This document shows positions 1 through 8,110 of a DNA stretch of 64,000 nt, piece after piece. A model generated the notes under the pieces. It had not been told where the DNA came from and made no database searches. It saw only the letters and a program-made list of their open reading frames with translations. Location: NCBI GenBank assembly GCA_017552535.1, contig JAFZPV010000038.1, forward strand, positions 1 to 64,000, read 5' to 3'. The number at the start of each line of letters is the position of its first letter. The stretch's first letter is position 1. This stretch comes from Clostridia bacterium. Its GTDB lineage: Bacteria; Bacillota; Clostridia; Christensenellales; Aristaeellaceae. The translations under genes and the position numbers were made by a program.

Positions 1-77
1 GACTTTCCGCTTCGCAGTATGTACTCCGCTGTTTGCTCCCGCATCTCCTGGGTATACTTGCTGTTGTTGCTTGGCAT
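1..77 (-). mobile_element. IS3-like transposase OrfA, 5' end only (runs off the window)
   Basis: A reading frame on the minus strand starts at ATG 77-75 and runs off the left edge. Its first residues include SKYTQEMREQTAEYILRSGK. This resembles the N-terminus of IS3-family OrfA helix-turn-helix proteins, which begin with a 'Y-T-x-E-x-R' segment. A good ribosome-binding site (GGAAGGA) lies just upstream, and a TATAAT-like box lies near 105-110. The likely outer end of the element is near 134-141, where TGGACTGG reads on the minus strand, next to the stop codon of the following gene. Only about 25 codons are visible, so the family call is tentative. Confidence 0.55.
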
Positions 78-150
78 AGAATCCTTCCCTTCTATGCATA
101 TATTATATCACTACCCACTAACCTTTTTCCATACCAGTCCAGTATTCCTA

Positions 151-369
151 TTAGTATATTTTACGTATCTCTCCGGTGATGCCGTAAGTCTTTTTGAATT
201 GTTCCAGGTCCTCCGGACCGCGCAGGAGCATGATTTCCTCCATGCGCCCGTTCGCGCCGTCCAGAAAGCCCGCAACCTGTTCCCCGTTGCAGATGCTGCA
301 GCGTATCACCGGCGTATATCTCTGAGGGTCGTACCTTGTGATTTTCTCTGTTTTATTCCGGCCGAACAT
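151..369 (-). CDS. Small conserved protein with a Cys pair (72 aa), unknown function
   Basis: A 72-residue soluble protein without signal peptide or membrane segment. The centre carries IRCSICNGEQVAGF, a CxxC pair in a short conserved-looking core, followed by a charged half ending in a G-I-T-G-E-I motif. The style matches small conserved proteins of Clostridia, but I cannot assign a function. It follows the AEC carrier gene by 18 bases on the same strand and may be co-transcribed with it. The inferred IS3 end lies only about 10 bases beyond its stop codon, so the natural C-terminus could have been altered slightly by the insertion. Confidence 0.7.
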   Translation of the reverse strand: MFGRNKTEKITRYDPQRYTPVIRCSICNGEQVAGFLDGANGRMEEIMLLRGPEDLEQFKKTYGITGEIRKIY

Positions 370-387
370 GTTCTTCTACAGCTCCCT

Positions 388-1425
388 TTATACGATCGCG
401 TTTATAATGACGGTATACAGCGGGATCACCGCGAAAGACAAAAGCGTCGTTAAGGCCGTTGCGCCCGCCGTGTATTCGCTGTCGCCGCCGCAGCTGCTTT
501 CCACGATGGTGGTCTGCGTCATGCTGGGCATGGCGGATTCCATGATGAGCGTACACTTGAGCTGGTCGACCAGCACATTGTTCATAGCCGGAATCAGGGA
601 GAACAGCTGGATCAGCGCTATAACGATGCCGGGCAGGAGCACGAACTTCCCGGCGATCACCCAGGAATAGCCCTTCTGCCATCTGAGCTGCCCGGAACGG
701 ATCATTCTCATCAGGCAGCAGCCTATATAAATCAGCGAAAGCGGCGTTACGGTATTGCCAAGGTACTTCGTGGTGTTCATGATAAAGCCGGGCAGACTGA
801 CATGCAAAAGGATCAATATCACGCTGAGGATCATGGCCAGCAAGGGCAGCGGAACGGTCTTGCTCAGAAAAAACAGCGCGTTTTTGGCCGGAACATACCG
901 TTCGTCATTTTTGTCTTTTGCCAGAAGGTAAGCAGGAATGGAAAGGAAGGAGCGTTCTTCTTTCTGAACTCCCCCGTCCCTTCGCATCAGGGCATAGCCC
1001 GCAGACCAGAACATCACGGTATTGGCGATATAGTAAATGAGGGTATATGTAGCCGAGTCTTCCCCGAAAAGTGCGTTGCATACAGGCAGGCCGATAAAAA
1101 CGCTGTTGGAAAACGTGAAGGTGCATACGAACGCGCCGAAACGGTTTTGCGGCATGTGCAGGCGTTTTGCGATCAGAATACCCAGGCACATCACGATCGC
1201 GATGGCTGCAAAAGGCAGCACAAGGCCTGCCGCCATGCTCTTGAGGGATTCGGCAGTGAACTTGCCGAACATATTCTGGATGACCGTCGCGGTCAGCGCG
1301 ACCTTCACCACGAATTTTGACAAAAAAGAAGACGCGCCGTCTCCGATCCAGCCGATGTGCGTAAGCAGCATACCCACGCCCATCAGGATAAAGATCGTCA
1401 ATACCACCCCAACCGCTCCGGACAT
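388..1425 (-). CDS. AEC family transporter (auxin efflux carrier-like permease)
   Basis: A 345-residue hydrophobic protein with about ten membrane helices in two five-helix bundles. This is the size and layout of the AEC (auxin efflux carrier/malate permease) family, which exports or takes up organic anions. The stretch TFSNSVFIGLPVCNALFGE is the typical N-terminal core of the family. The substrate cannot be read from the sequence; malate or other carboxylates are family precedents. The ATG at 1425 follows GGAGGGA closely. A promoter candidate lies upstream on the minus strand (1472-1500). Confidence 0.88.
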   Translation of the reverse strand: MSGAVGVVLTIFILMGVGMLLTHIGWIGDGASSFLSKFVVKVALTATVIQNMFGKFTAESLKSMAAGLVLPFAAIAIVMCLGILIAKRLHMPQNRFGAFVCTFTFSNSVFIGLPVCNALFGEDSATYTLIYYIANTVMFWSAGYALMRRDGGVQKEERSFLSIPAYLLAKDKNDERYVPAKNALFFLSKTVPLPLLAMILSVILILLHVSLPGFIMNTTKYLGNTVTPLSLIYIGCCLMRMIRSGQLRWQKGYSWVIAGKFVLLPGIVIALIQLFSLIPAMNNVLVDQLKCTLIMESAMPSMTQTTIVESSCGGDSEYTAGATALTTLLSFAVIPLYTVIINAIV

Positions 1426-1471
1426 AGTTCCCTCCCGAACACACTTGCTTAGGCGCTACAGAGATATTCAT

Positions 1472-1500
1472 ACTCTATTACAAAAATCCGGCGTTGTCAA
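1472..1500 (-). promoter_or_regulatory. Sigma-A-type promoter for the AEC carrier gene
   Basis: On the minus strand TTGACA (1500-1495) and TAGAGT (1477-1472) are separated by 17 bases, ending about 47 bases before the AEC start codon. Confidence 0.6.
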
Positions 1501-1721
1501 CCGTAACAAGTGACGGGTTTATGGCAAAGTAATCCGTTTCCTTATGCCGGTTGGAAGCACACAGCTTAACGCACTTCATGGTTGCATGCTTTCGGTTTTC
1601 TACTTGATAATAATATATCGGCGCCGCCCGAATGGCAAGATGGGAAAGGTTATTTCCAAGAAACTATGGAATATTCTTTTTATGATGAATCGTACTTTTA
1701 CAAATTATTACGCGCTGGAAC

Positions 1722-1750
1722 TTGATTCCCGGGCTGCGGTTTCCTATAAT
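1722..1750 (+). promoter_or_regulatory. Sigma-A-type promoter for the first MATE gene
   Basis: TTGATT (1722-1727), a 17-base spacer and TATAAT (1745-1750), followed by GGAGG and the ATG at 1776. A frame exists from 1722, but it would start within this promoter. Confidence 0.7.
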
Positions 1751-1775
1751 TTTACACGACTCGCCGGAGGTGTAT

Positions 1776-3149
1776 ATGCTTTTTACGAAAGACAGAGGCT
1801 TCTATAAAAGCTATTTCTCCCTTTTGTTCTTTATCGCTTTTCAGAACCTGCTTTCCTTCAGTGTGGCGCTGCTGGACAACGCCATGCTCAGCCGGTATTC
1901 CGCCCTGGCGCTGAACGGCGCAACGCTGGCCAATCAGATTCAGTTCCTGCTGCAGATGGTGGTAGTAGCCGCGGGAGAAGGCGTGGTGGTGCTGGGCGCG
2001 CAGTACTGGGGCACCCGCCGCGTATCGCCCCTGTACAGCATAAGCAGCATCGGGCTGATCACGGGCCTATTCTTCGGCATGCTGTTTCTGATCCTCACGA
2101 GCGTTATGCCAGGACAGATACTTTCCCTTTTGAGCAACGACAGGGAGATCGTGGCATCCGGCTGCGAATACCTGAAGGTGATCCGTTTTACCTATCCTGT
2201 ATGGTGCATAAGCACCGTGATCCTGGCAGCGCAGCGCTCGGTGGAAAACGCAAAGATCGGCTTTGCCGTGATGCTGTCTTCCCTGTTCGTCAACCTGTTT
2301 TTCAACTACTGCCTGATCTACGGGCACTTCGGTTTTCCGGAAATGGGCATTCGCGGCGCAGCCATCGCCACTTTGATCGCCAGGTGCTTTGAGCTCGCTG
2401 TGATCCTGGTATACACATTTTTAACAGACCGAAAGCTGCGTCTGACGCCGCGCCGCATGTTCACGTTCAATTCTGTACTGTGGCGCGACTATTTCAAATA
2501 CGCCACGCCCATCATGCTGGGCGGCGCGTCCTGGGGCATCGCCATGTTCATACAGACTTCCATCATCGGCCACATGAACGCGGACGCTATCAGCGCCAAT
2601 TCCCTTGCGCTTTCCACATTCAACGTGATCAGCGTGTTCGCCTACGGCGGGGGCAACGCTGCAGGCGTGCTGACCGGGAAGCTTGTGGGCTCCAAAGACA
2701 GCCGGCTCAAGGAATACGTGCACACGATGCAATGCCTTTTCCTGTTGACCGGCATCGTTACAGGGCTTACGATCTTTGCGCTGCGCATGCCGGTGATACG
2801 GTTTTACAGGCTGGAAACAGAAGCCGCCGAAGCGTACGCGCGGCAATTCCTGCTGGTGCTTTCGATCACGTCCGTCGGAACGTCGTACCAGGCGCCGTGT
2901 CTTACCGGCATCGTGCGTGGCGGCGGACTTACGAAATTCGTTTTCTACAACGACCTGATTTTTCAATGGGGCATCGTATTGCTGTTCTCCTTCCTGGCGG
3001 CATATGTATGGAAACTTGAGCCTGTATGGGTGTTTCTGATCCTGAAAAGCGACCAGCTGCTCAAATGCGCCGTGGCTGCTTTTGAGGTGAACCGCTTCAC
3101 CTGGATACGTGATCTTACGAAAGGAAGCAAAGAAGATGGGACGGTTTAG
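1776..3149 (+). CDS. MATE family efflux transporter (first copy)
   Basis: A 457-residue membrane protein with about twelve helices, of the MATE (multidrug and toxin extrusion) family. It exchanges organic cations or metabolites for Na+ or H+. The repeated halves and the VVVLGAQYWG stretch near the first third match the DinF/NorM-like branch common in gut Clostridia. The ATG at 1776 was chosen because GGAGG sits 5 bases upstream and the promoter ends at 1750. Its last 14 bases overlap the start of the next gene, so the two are probably co-translated. The substrate is unknown. A second, different MATE gene lies at 28682-30055. Confidence 0.92.
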   Translation: MLFTKDRGFYKSYFSLLFFIAFQNLLSFSVALLDNAMLSRYSALALNGATLANQIQFLLQMVVVAAGEGVVVLGAQYWGTRRVSPLYSISSIGLITGLFFGMLFLILTSVMPGQILSLLSNDREIVASGCEYLKVIRFTYPVWCISTVILAAQRSVENAKIGFAVMLSSLFVNLFFNYCLIYGHFGFPEMGIRGAAIATLIARCFELAVILVYTFLTDRKLRLTPRRMFTFNSVLWRDYFKYATPIMLGGASWGIAMFIQTSIIGHMNADAISANSLALSTFNVISVFAYGGGNAAGVLTGKLVGSKDSRLKEYVHTMQCLFLLTGIVTGLTIFALRMPVIRFYRLETEAAEAYARQFLLVLSITSVGTSYQAPCLTGIVRGGGLTKFVFYNDLIFQWGIVLLFSFLAAYVWKLEPVWVFLILKSDQLLKCAVAAFEVNRFTWIRDLTKGSKEDGTV

Positions 3150-3903
3150 CGGAACGCTTTTATGCACTGATTTTGACGGCACGCTGGCTTCCCCCGACGG
3201 CAGCGTTTCTTCAAGGAACCTCGAAGCCATCCGCTGGTTTCAGGAAGAGGGCGGGCTGTTTACCGTGGCCTCCGGCAGGAGCCCGGAATTTCTGAAAGAC
3301 CTCGTACACATCCTGCGCCCGAACGCTCCCGTTATGGCGCTCAACGGAGGCCTGATCGTGCACCATGAAAGCTTCAGCGTGCTGGACTTTTGCTGCCTTC
3401 CGGATGAAATCCTGACTGCCGTCAAAGCGCTGTGCGCTCCCGGAACATGCCAGATCGATCTGTGGTACGGCGAAGGCGAGCTGCTTCGCTGGAAGCGGGA
3501 TGAAAACCGGAGCCTTGCAGATGCTTTCGCCGAAGCGCGGCCCCCGTTCTATAAAGCCGTGCTGATCGAAAATACGCCGGAACAGGCTGTTTCACTAAGG
3601 CTTGAAGCTATCGAAAGGTATAAAGGCAGATTTTTGTTCGAGCGCTCCTGGCCGGTAGGACTTGAAGTGCTGCCCTCTCACGGCGGAAAAGGCGCGGCTC
3701 TGAAGCGCATAAAGCGGTTATGCCCCGGCGTTTCCCGCGTGGCAGGCATGGGCGATTATGAAAACGACGTGTCGCTCGTGCGGGAGGCGGATATTGGTAT
3801 AGCGGTCGAAAACGCGCTGCCGTGCGTAAAGGAAGTGTGCGACGCCGTGAGCGCCGCAAACGATTCTGACGCTGTATGGTATGCGATCCACAATCTGTTA
3901 TGA
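3136..3903 (+). CDS. HAD-superfamily sugar-phosphate-type phosphatase (Cof-like)
   Basis: A 255-residue HAD hydrolase of the Cof/YbiV type. Motif I DFDGTLASPDG carries the nucleophile D12 and acid/base D14. K185 in HGGKGAALK and the GDYEND metal-binding motif at 206-211 complete the active site, and a C2-type cap fills the middle. Such enzymes dephosphorylate sugar phosphates or flavin and pyridoxal phosphates; the substrate here is unknown. The ATG at 3136, preceded by AAAGGAAG, overlaps the end of the MATE gene by 14 bases, so the pair is likely an operon. Confidence 0.9.
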   Translation: MGRFSGTLLCTDFDGTLASPDGSVSSRNLEAIRWFQEEGGLFTVASGRSPEFLKDLVHILRPNAPVMALNGGLIVHHESFSVLDFCCLPDEILTAVKALCAPGTCQIDLWYGEGELLRWKRDENRSLADAFAEARPPFYKAVLIENTPEQAVSLRLEAIERYKGRFLFERSWPVGLEVLPSHGGKGAALKRIKRLCPGVSRVAGMGDYENDVSLVREADIGIAVENALPCVKEVCDAVSAANDSDAVWYAIHNLL

Positions 3904-3921
3904 CATAAAGCTGTAATATAT

Positions 3922-3950
3922 TTGACATAATTATGCACAAGGGGTATAAT
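3922..3950 (+). promoter_or_regulatory. Perfect-consensus sigma-A promoter for the DNA glycosylase gene
   Basis: TTGACA (3922-3927), 17 bases, TATAAT (3945-3950): an exact match to consensus with optimal spacing. The predicted start of transcription is near 3957, only about 30 bases before the glycosylase start codon. An 8-codon frame (3956-3982) begins at about that site and is probably accidental. Confidence 0.85.
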
Positions 3951-3986
3951 GCCCTATGAAAGCAAAGAATCTGCGCCGGTGACAAA

Positions 3987-4487
3987 ATGCCAAAGCATCC
4001 TTTTCCTCCGGTATACGCCGCGGACAGCCGCGTGCTCATACTGGGGACTTTCCCGTCCGTCCGTTCGCGGGAAACGGGCTTCTATTACGGCCATAAGCAA
4101 AACCGCTTCTGGCGCGTGATGGCCTGCCTGTTTGAGGAAAGAGTTCCGGTCACCGTCGAAGAGAAGAGGGCGCTTTTGCTCCGGCACGGGATCGCATTGT
4201 GGGACGTGCTCAGGGAATGCGATATCACCGGCTCCAGCGACGCTTCCATACGCCGCGCGGTCCCAAACGATATTCGCGCACTGATTGAACAAACCCGCAT
4301 CCAAAGCGTCTATACCAACGGGAAAAAGGCGCACGAGCTGTACCTGCGATATGCTTTTGATTCGTCGGGGATCGAGGATATATGCCTGCCGTCCACGAGC
4401 CCGGCGAACGCCAGAACCGATTTAAGCGGGCTGATCTCAGCCTGGCAGGTCATTAAACCAGAGCTTTCTTTGGAGGAGAAAGATTGA
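3987..4487 (+). CDS. Hypoxanthine-DNA glycosylase (family 6 of the uracil-DNA glycosylase superfamily)
   Basis: A 166-residue enzyme predicted to remove deaminated adenine (hypoxanthine, from deoxyinosine) from DNA. The N-terminal motif ILGTFPSVRSRETGFYYGHK is followed by QNRFW, placing the key asparagine at N39, the position reported as catalytic in family 6. The middle carries LWDVLRECDITGSSDASI, also typical of the family. The length is normal (about 160-170). A weak GGTGA precedes the start. The stop overlaps the TTG start of the next gene by 4 bases (ATTGA), which implies translational coupling to a secreted protein, an odd partner for a repair enzyme. Confidence 0.88.
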   Translation: MPKHPFPPVYAADSRVLILGTFPSVRSRETGFYYGHKQNRFWRVMACLFEERVPVTVEEKRALLLRHGIALWDVLRECDITGSSDASIRRAVPNDIRALIEQTRIQSVYTNGKKAHELYLRYAFDSSGIEDICLPSTSPANARTDLSGLISAWQVIKPELSLEEKD

Positions 4488-5947
4488 AACGCTTCCTGTT
4501 CTGCCTGGCACTCATCGTGCTGGTTTTGGGGCTTTCCGCTTTGGCGCACGCATCCCAGGATGCGAGCGTTTCTTCGCGTATCAGCTTTTACTACCAGTAC
4601 GAGGGCGGCGCCCGCAGCACGGAAGGCTTCTGGGACCGCATGCTGAAGGACAGGCTGCTTGCCCTGTACGGCCACGATACGATATATCCCTACTCCGATA
4701 AGTTCCTTACCGGCAGAGGCTGCTGCCTGTTTTCGTTCTCCCACGCCTATCAGTATCTGTGCGGTTATGCGGGCACTGCCCAGGCAAAAGCAGATATTCT
4801 ATATAATTACCTGTCCGTAAAGCCCGTATGGTCCAATACGGGTTCCAGCATGTCGCCGCCAAACGCCGCCAGCTACTACGCGTCCTATCTCAAAAACATG
4901 CCCGGCGTATCGTTGTATACCGGCTCTCTGGATACGTACGCGAAGCTGCAGAGCTTTCTGAACACGGGAAAAAGCGTGGTGATCGTGAACGTTCCGGGGC
5001 ACTACGTGATCGCCGTGGGCTGCACGAAGTACAACGGCGTGGAATACGTGCACATTGTGGATTCCCTTCTGAGCGCCACCATCAAGACCGGACGGCTGAG
5101 CCGCGGCATGTCCATGGATTTTTCGGTCACGTTCACGCCCGCAAATTCCGCTTCCTACCAGGCCGCTGTGCACGAATACTGGGTGCCCTATTCCCAGATC
5201 GCGTCCAGCTGCAAACTGAAATACGCTTTCCGCACCGGCGGAACTCCGGCGCCCTTCGTGCTGTCGGCACAGAAAAACGAGCTTCTTCTGAAGGCCGGTC
5301 AGCAGGCGGACATCGTGTTTACCAACACCGATGAACTTATGGCCTATACCAGCCTGGACGAAGACGTATGCACGGTGGACGAAAGCGGGCGCGTTACAGC
5401 CGTTTCGCCGGGACTGACCGATGTAGTATGCGTGTCCCTTGCGGACAGCCGGCATTCCCTGGTCATACCGGTATACTGTGTGGACGCGGAGGAAGAGCAG
5501 CTGTGCCTTCTCTATCCCGGAGAGAGCGCACCCGATCCCGCCCTGGAGGGCCCGCTCCCTGAAGGAGCCGCGCTTATTTCTGCTGGCGAAGAGCAGATAT
5601 CATCGACAGTCAGGGTCGAAACAAAGCAGCTCCTCGATGCTTTCGGCGATAAAGTATGCGAGATACGCGTGACAGTAATTGCGCTGGACAGGGATCACGT
5701 GATCGTACTGGGCAGCGGGATTGCCGAAATCGGAGAAGAGGCGTTTGCGGATGGCGCGTACATGGCGGTCGCTGTTCCTGCTTCGGTGCAGAATGTAGGT
5801 CCCCTTGCTTTTTCAGCACCGGATCTGCAGGTGGTTTTTGTCCAAAGCGAAAGCACGGTATTTGCTTCGGATGCATTCGGCGAAGGCGCGCCGCTGATCA
5901 CAAGAGATTACGGAGCATTCCTTTCCTGGTACCAGAGACACGAATAA
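4484..5947 (+). CDS. Secreted C39-like cysteine peptidase with Ig-like and leucine-rich C-terminal regions
   Basis: A 487-residue exported protein. Residues 1-24 form a signal peptide ending ALAHA. Residues 30-250 look like a C39-like papain-fold domain: C80/C81 (GRGCCLFSFSHA), H173 (VPGHYVIAVG) and D193 (HIVDSL) fit a Cys-His-Asp triad. Residues about 257-333 resemble a bacterial Ig-like (Big2) domain (VDESGRVTAVSPGLTDV). The last 90 residues resemble one or two BspA-type leucine-rich units (IGEEAFADGA). The TTG start is supported by GGAGGAG 8 bases upstream and by the ATTGA overlap with the glycosylase gene. Whether it cleaves peptides is not shown; it may be a cell-surface adhesin or hydrolase. 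Confidence 0.75.
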   Translation: MKRFLFCLALIVLVLGLSALAHASQDASVSSRISFYYQYEGGARSTEGFWDRMLKDRLLALYGHDTIYPYSDKFLTGRGCCLFSFSHAYQYLCGYAGTAQAKADILYNYLSVKPVWSNTGSSMSPPNAASYYASYLKNMPGVSLYTGSLDTYAKLQSFLNTGKSVVIVNVPGHYVIAVGCTKYNGVEYVHIVDSLLSATIKTGRLSRGMSMDFSVTFTPANSASYQAAVHEYWVPYSQIASSCKLKYAFRTGGTPAPFVLSAQKNELLLKAGQQADIVFTNTDELMAYTSLDEDVCTVDESGRVTAVSPGLTDVVCVSLADSRHSLVIPVYCVDAEEEQLCLLYPGESAPDPALEGPLPEGAALISAGEEQISSTVRVETKQLLDAFGDKVCEIRVTVIALDRDHVIVLGSGIAEIGEEAFADGAYMAVAVPASVQNVGPLAFSAPDLQVVFVQSESTVFASDAFGEGAPLITRDYGAFLSWYQRHE

Positions 5948-5969
5948 ACTACTGATTCCGGAGGTCGTT

Positions 5970-6773
5970 ATGAAGATCCTGTCCATCGGCAACAGCTTTT
6001 CGGTAGACTGCCAGCGTTACGTAAGGGATATTGCCCTGTCTGAAGGCGAAGACGTCCGCCTGGGAGACCTGTATATCGGCGGCTGTTCCCTCGAAAGGCA
6101 CTGCGAAAACCTGCAAAGCGGCCAGCCCTGCTACGAATACTACGAAAACAACGTGTCCCTGGGCCGCGCGTCCCTTTTGACGGGCGTAAACGACGATGAC
6201 TGGGACGTGATCACCCTACAGCAGGCCAGCCATTTCAGCGGCGTGGAGGAGACATATTTCCCTTACGTCGAAACCCTGGCGGCCTTCGTGCGCGAGCGTC
6301 ATCCCCGCGCAAAGCTGTTTATCAACGAGACCTGGGCATACGAGTATGATTCCACCCATCCGCAGTTCGTCACCTATCACAGCGACCGCTTTGAGATGCA
6401 CGAAAGGCTTTCTGCCGCGTACCGCAAAGCGGCGAAGGCCGTTTCCGCCGACATTATACCGGTAGGCGACGCGGTGGCCAAAGCGCGAAAGCTTGCCGCG
6501 TTCGACCCCGAAAAGGGCGGCATCGCGCTTACAAGGGACGGATTCCATCTCTCCTACGATTACGGCAGGTATCTGGCAGCCGCGGTATGGTTTGAAACGC
6601 TGTTTGGCCGCGCGCCCGGCGAAAACAGCTTTGCGCCCGCTGAACGGGAATATACAGGTAAAAACGATTCGGGCAAGCCCCAATACCGGAACATCCCCGG
6701 AACGGAGGCAAACCCGAATCTGATACGTATTCTGCGCAGCGTGGCGCATGAGGCTGTAAGCAGCCTTGGCTAA
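5970..6773 (+). CDS. DUF4886 domain protein, SGNH-hydrolase-like
   Basis: A 267-residue protein starting MKILSIGNSFSVD, the family hallmark. The GNS of the first strand corresponds to block I of SGNH/GDSL hydrolases. A DGFHLSYDYGRYLAA stretch near residue 190 provides the D-x-x-H block carrying the expected catalytic Asp and His. Family members accompany polysaccharide-degrading genes and may be carbohydrate esterases. No signal peptide is seen, so it is probably cytoplasmic. GGAGG precedes the ATG. It converges on ispE, with a 4-base overlap of the two 3' ends. Confidence 0.82.
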   Translation: MKILSIGNSFSVDCQRYVRDIALSEGEDVRLGDLYIGGCSLERHCENLQSGQPCYEYYENNVSLGRASLLTGVNDDDWDVITLQQASHFSGVEETYFPYVETLAAFVRERHPRAKLFINETWAYEYDSTHPQFVTYHSDRFEMHERLSAAYRKAAKAVSADIIPVGDAVAKARKLAAFDPEKGGIALTRDGFHLSYDYGRYLAAAVWFETLFGRAPGENSFAPAEREYTGKNDSGKPQYRNIPGTEANPNLIRILRSVAHEAVSSLG

Positions 6774-7648
6774 GACTTCGTTTCGCAGACGATCCCGCAG
6801 CGCATACGGTCAGCAGCCGCCTGCGCTGCTTCTTTTGTGTGAAATACACCGTATACGGCGGAGCCGCTTCCGCTCATGCGCGTAAATATGCTGCCGAGGC
6901 GCCTGAGTTCTTTTTTCGTTTCTCCGATCTCGGGCATCAGCGCCGAAGCCGGCTTTTCCAGGTCGTTCAATTCCATTTCGTCAAGGAGCTCCCAGTCCCC
7001 CGCAGAAAACGCGCGCATGCACGTTTCCATATCCAGTATACTGGGCGGAAGGTGCATTTCATCGTATTTCCCGTACACGTCTTTTGTGCCGAGGCCCTCC
7101 CCCACGCGCACGATCACCAGATACTTTTTATCCAATGGCGCGAGGGGTTCGATCTTTTCACCGATGCCGCGCACGCGGCACAGGCCGCCCGTGAGAAAGA
7201 ACGGAACGTCCGCCCCAAGACGGAGCGCAATGTCCTTCATATCGGTCCGGCTGATATTGATATCGTACAGCTCTTTGACCGCCAGCAGCACATTTACCGC
7301 GTCGGAGCTGCCGCCGCCGAGCCCCGCTCTGGCGGGTATCCTCTTGGTCAGGTCGATTTTTACACCGATCGGTCTGCCCGCAAAGGCAGTAAGCGCGCGC
7401 ACGGCTTTTACCGCAAGATCGCTTTCCGGGTCTTTTGAGGGTTCGCCGTTCACGATCAGTTGGATGGAGTCGCTTTTTTCGATCACAAGCGTATCGCTTA
7501 GGCTTATCGTCTGCATCAGCATATCGAGCTCGTGATAGCCGTCGCTTCGCGTGCCGCGGATGAAAAGCGCCCAGTTGATCTTGGCGTACGCCTCCGCGCG
7601 TATACAGGAAAGCCCGGCATGCTGCCGGGCTCCGGTCTTATTCGTCAT
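6770..7648 (-). CDS. ispE: 4-diphosphocytidyl-2-C-methyl-D-erythritol kinase (IspE)
   Basis: GHMP kinase of the MEP isoprenoid pathway; it phosphorylates CDP-methylerythritol at the 2-hydroxyl. AYAKINWALFI at the N-terminus holds the conserved Lys-Asn pair. ARAGLGGGSSDAVNVLLAV is the ATP-binding glycine loop, and MSGSGSAVYGVF is the C-terminal GHMP motif. The only usable in-frame start near the family N-terminus is the ATG at 7648, which overlaps the DUF1292 stop by 11 bases. It adds about 15 residues before the usual beginning. A 9-bp hairpin (7611-7631) falls inside these first codons. dxs and ispA of the same pathway are at 53.6-56.4 kb. Confidence 0.93.
   Translation of the reverse strand: MTNKTGARQHAGLSCIRAEAYAKINWALFIRGTRSDGYHELDMLMQTISLSDTLVIEKSDSIQLIVNGEPSKDPESDLAVKAVRALTAFAGRPIGVKIDLTKRIPARAGLGGGSSDAVNVLLAVKELYDINISRTDMKDIALRLGADVPFFLTGGLCRVRGIGEKIEPLAPLDKKYLVIVRVGEGLGTKDVYGKYDEMHLPPSILDMETCMRAFSAGDWELLDEMELNDLEKPASALMPEIGETKKELRRLGSIFTRMSGSGSAVYGVFHTKEAAQAAADRMRCGIVCETKS
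7611..7631 (-). repeat. Inverted repeat at the DUF1292/ispE junction
   Basis: AGCCCGGCA (7611-7619) and TGCCGGGCT (7623-7631) form a perfect 9-bp stem with a 3-base loop. It lies just after the DUF1292 stop codon and within the first codons of ispE. It lacks a real T-run, so it is a poor terminator. It could modulate ispE translation or stabilise the upstream message. Confidence 0.5.
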
Positions 7649-7967
7649 CGTCGTTCGCGCCGTCGAACGCTCCGCTGTTGAGCAGTTCAACAAGCCGGGC
7701 CGCCAGGCTGTCGTCCACGGGGACGAATTCCTCTTCGTCGTCGCCCACCGGAACGATCTTCATGATGGTGACGTCCACCTGCTCGTTTCCCGCTTCGCAG
7801 GTATCGCAGGACTGCGTTTCGCACGCGGCGCATTTGCTGTTTGGATCGTATTCCACCAGGGTAGCGTATTCTTCGCCTTCGTAGAAGAAGTAATCCAGCA
7901 CTTCCATGGTGATCTCTTTGTCGTTTTCGTCTTTGAACACAACGAGATCGCGTTCCTGATTCTCCAT
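7638..7967 (-). CDS. DUF1292 domain protein with an added CxxC pair
   Basis: A 109-residue acidic cytoplasmic protein. The start VVFKDENDKEITMEVLDYFF and the EYATLVEY strand match the small DUF1292 family of Firmicutes, whose role is unknown. Unusually, the middle holds KCAACETQSCDTCEAG, a C-x2-C-x4-C-x2-C arrangement that could bind zinc or an Fe-S cluster. The ATG at 7967 follows AGGAGTG; a longer frame upstream would overlap its own promoter. It is divergent from the GNAT gene and overlaps ispE by 11 bases. Confidence 0.85.
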   Translation of the reverse strand: MENQERDLVVFKDENDKEITMEVLDYFFYEGEEYATLVEYDPNSKCAACETQSCDTCEAGNEQVDVTIMKIVPVGDDEEEFVPVDDSLAARLVELLNSGAFDGANDDDE

Positions 7968-7998
7968 GTATGTACACTCCTTTTTGACAGATGCGTAT

Positions 7999-8027
7999 AT
8001 TATACCTGAAAGTGCATTAAGATTCAA
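7999..8027 (-). promoter_or_regulatory. Sigma-A promoter for DUF1292-ispE
   Basis: On the minus strand TTGAAT (8027-8022), 17 bases and TATAAT (8004-7999) lie 31 bases before the start codon of the DUF1292 gene. Confidence 0.75.
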
Positions 8028-8037
8028 CGAACGGCGC

Positions 8038-8065
8038 TTGATTCCGCGTACAGTTATGCTATAAT
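8038..8065 (+). promoter_or_regulatory. Extended -10 promoter for the GNAT gene
   Basis: TTGATT (8038-8043), a 16-base spacer and TATAAT (8060-8065) preceded by TGC, an extended -10. It stands back to back with the DUF1292 promoter; the two -35 boxes are only about 10 bases apart. Confidence 0.7.
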
Positions 8066-8110
8066 ATGTCTACAGATAATTATGCGCCGGGCGCAGCTTT
8101 CGGAGGCAGT

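Larger units (their letters stand above)
1426..1775. other. 350-bp intergenic region between divergent transporter genes
   Basis: Noncoding region between the AEC carrier (minus) and the MATE pump (plus). It holds a promoter at each end (1472-1500 minus, 1722-1750 plus). Between about 1501 and 1721 I see no gene, no clear hairpin and no repeat. Confidence 0.6.

Noticed and set aside
3956..3982. An 8-codon frame just after the perfect promoter at 3922-3950
   Set aside because: It begins at about the predicted transcription start, has no ribosome-binding site and no biased codons, so a regulatory leader peptide is not supported.
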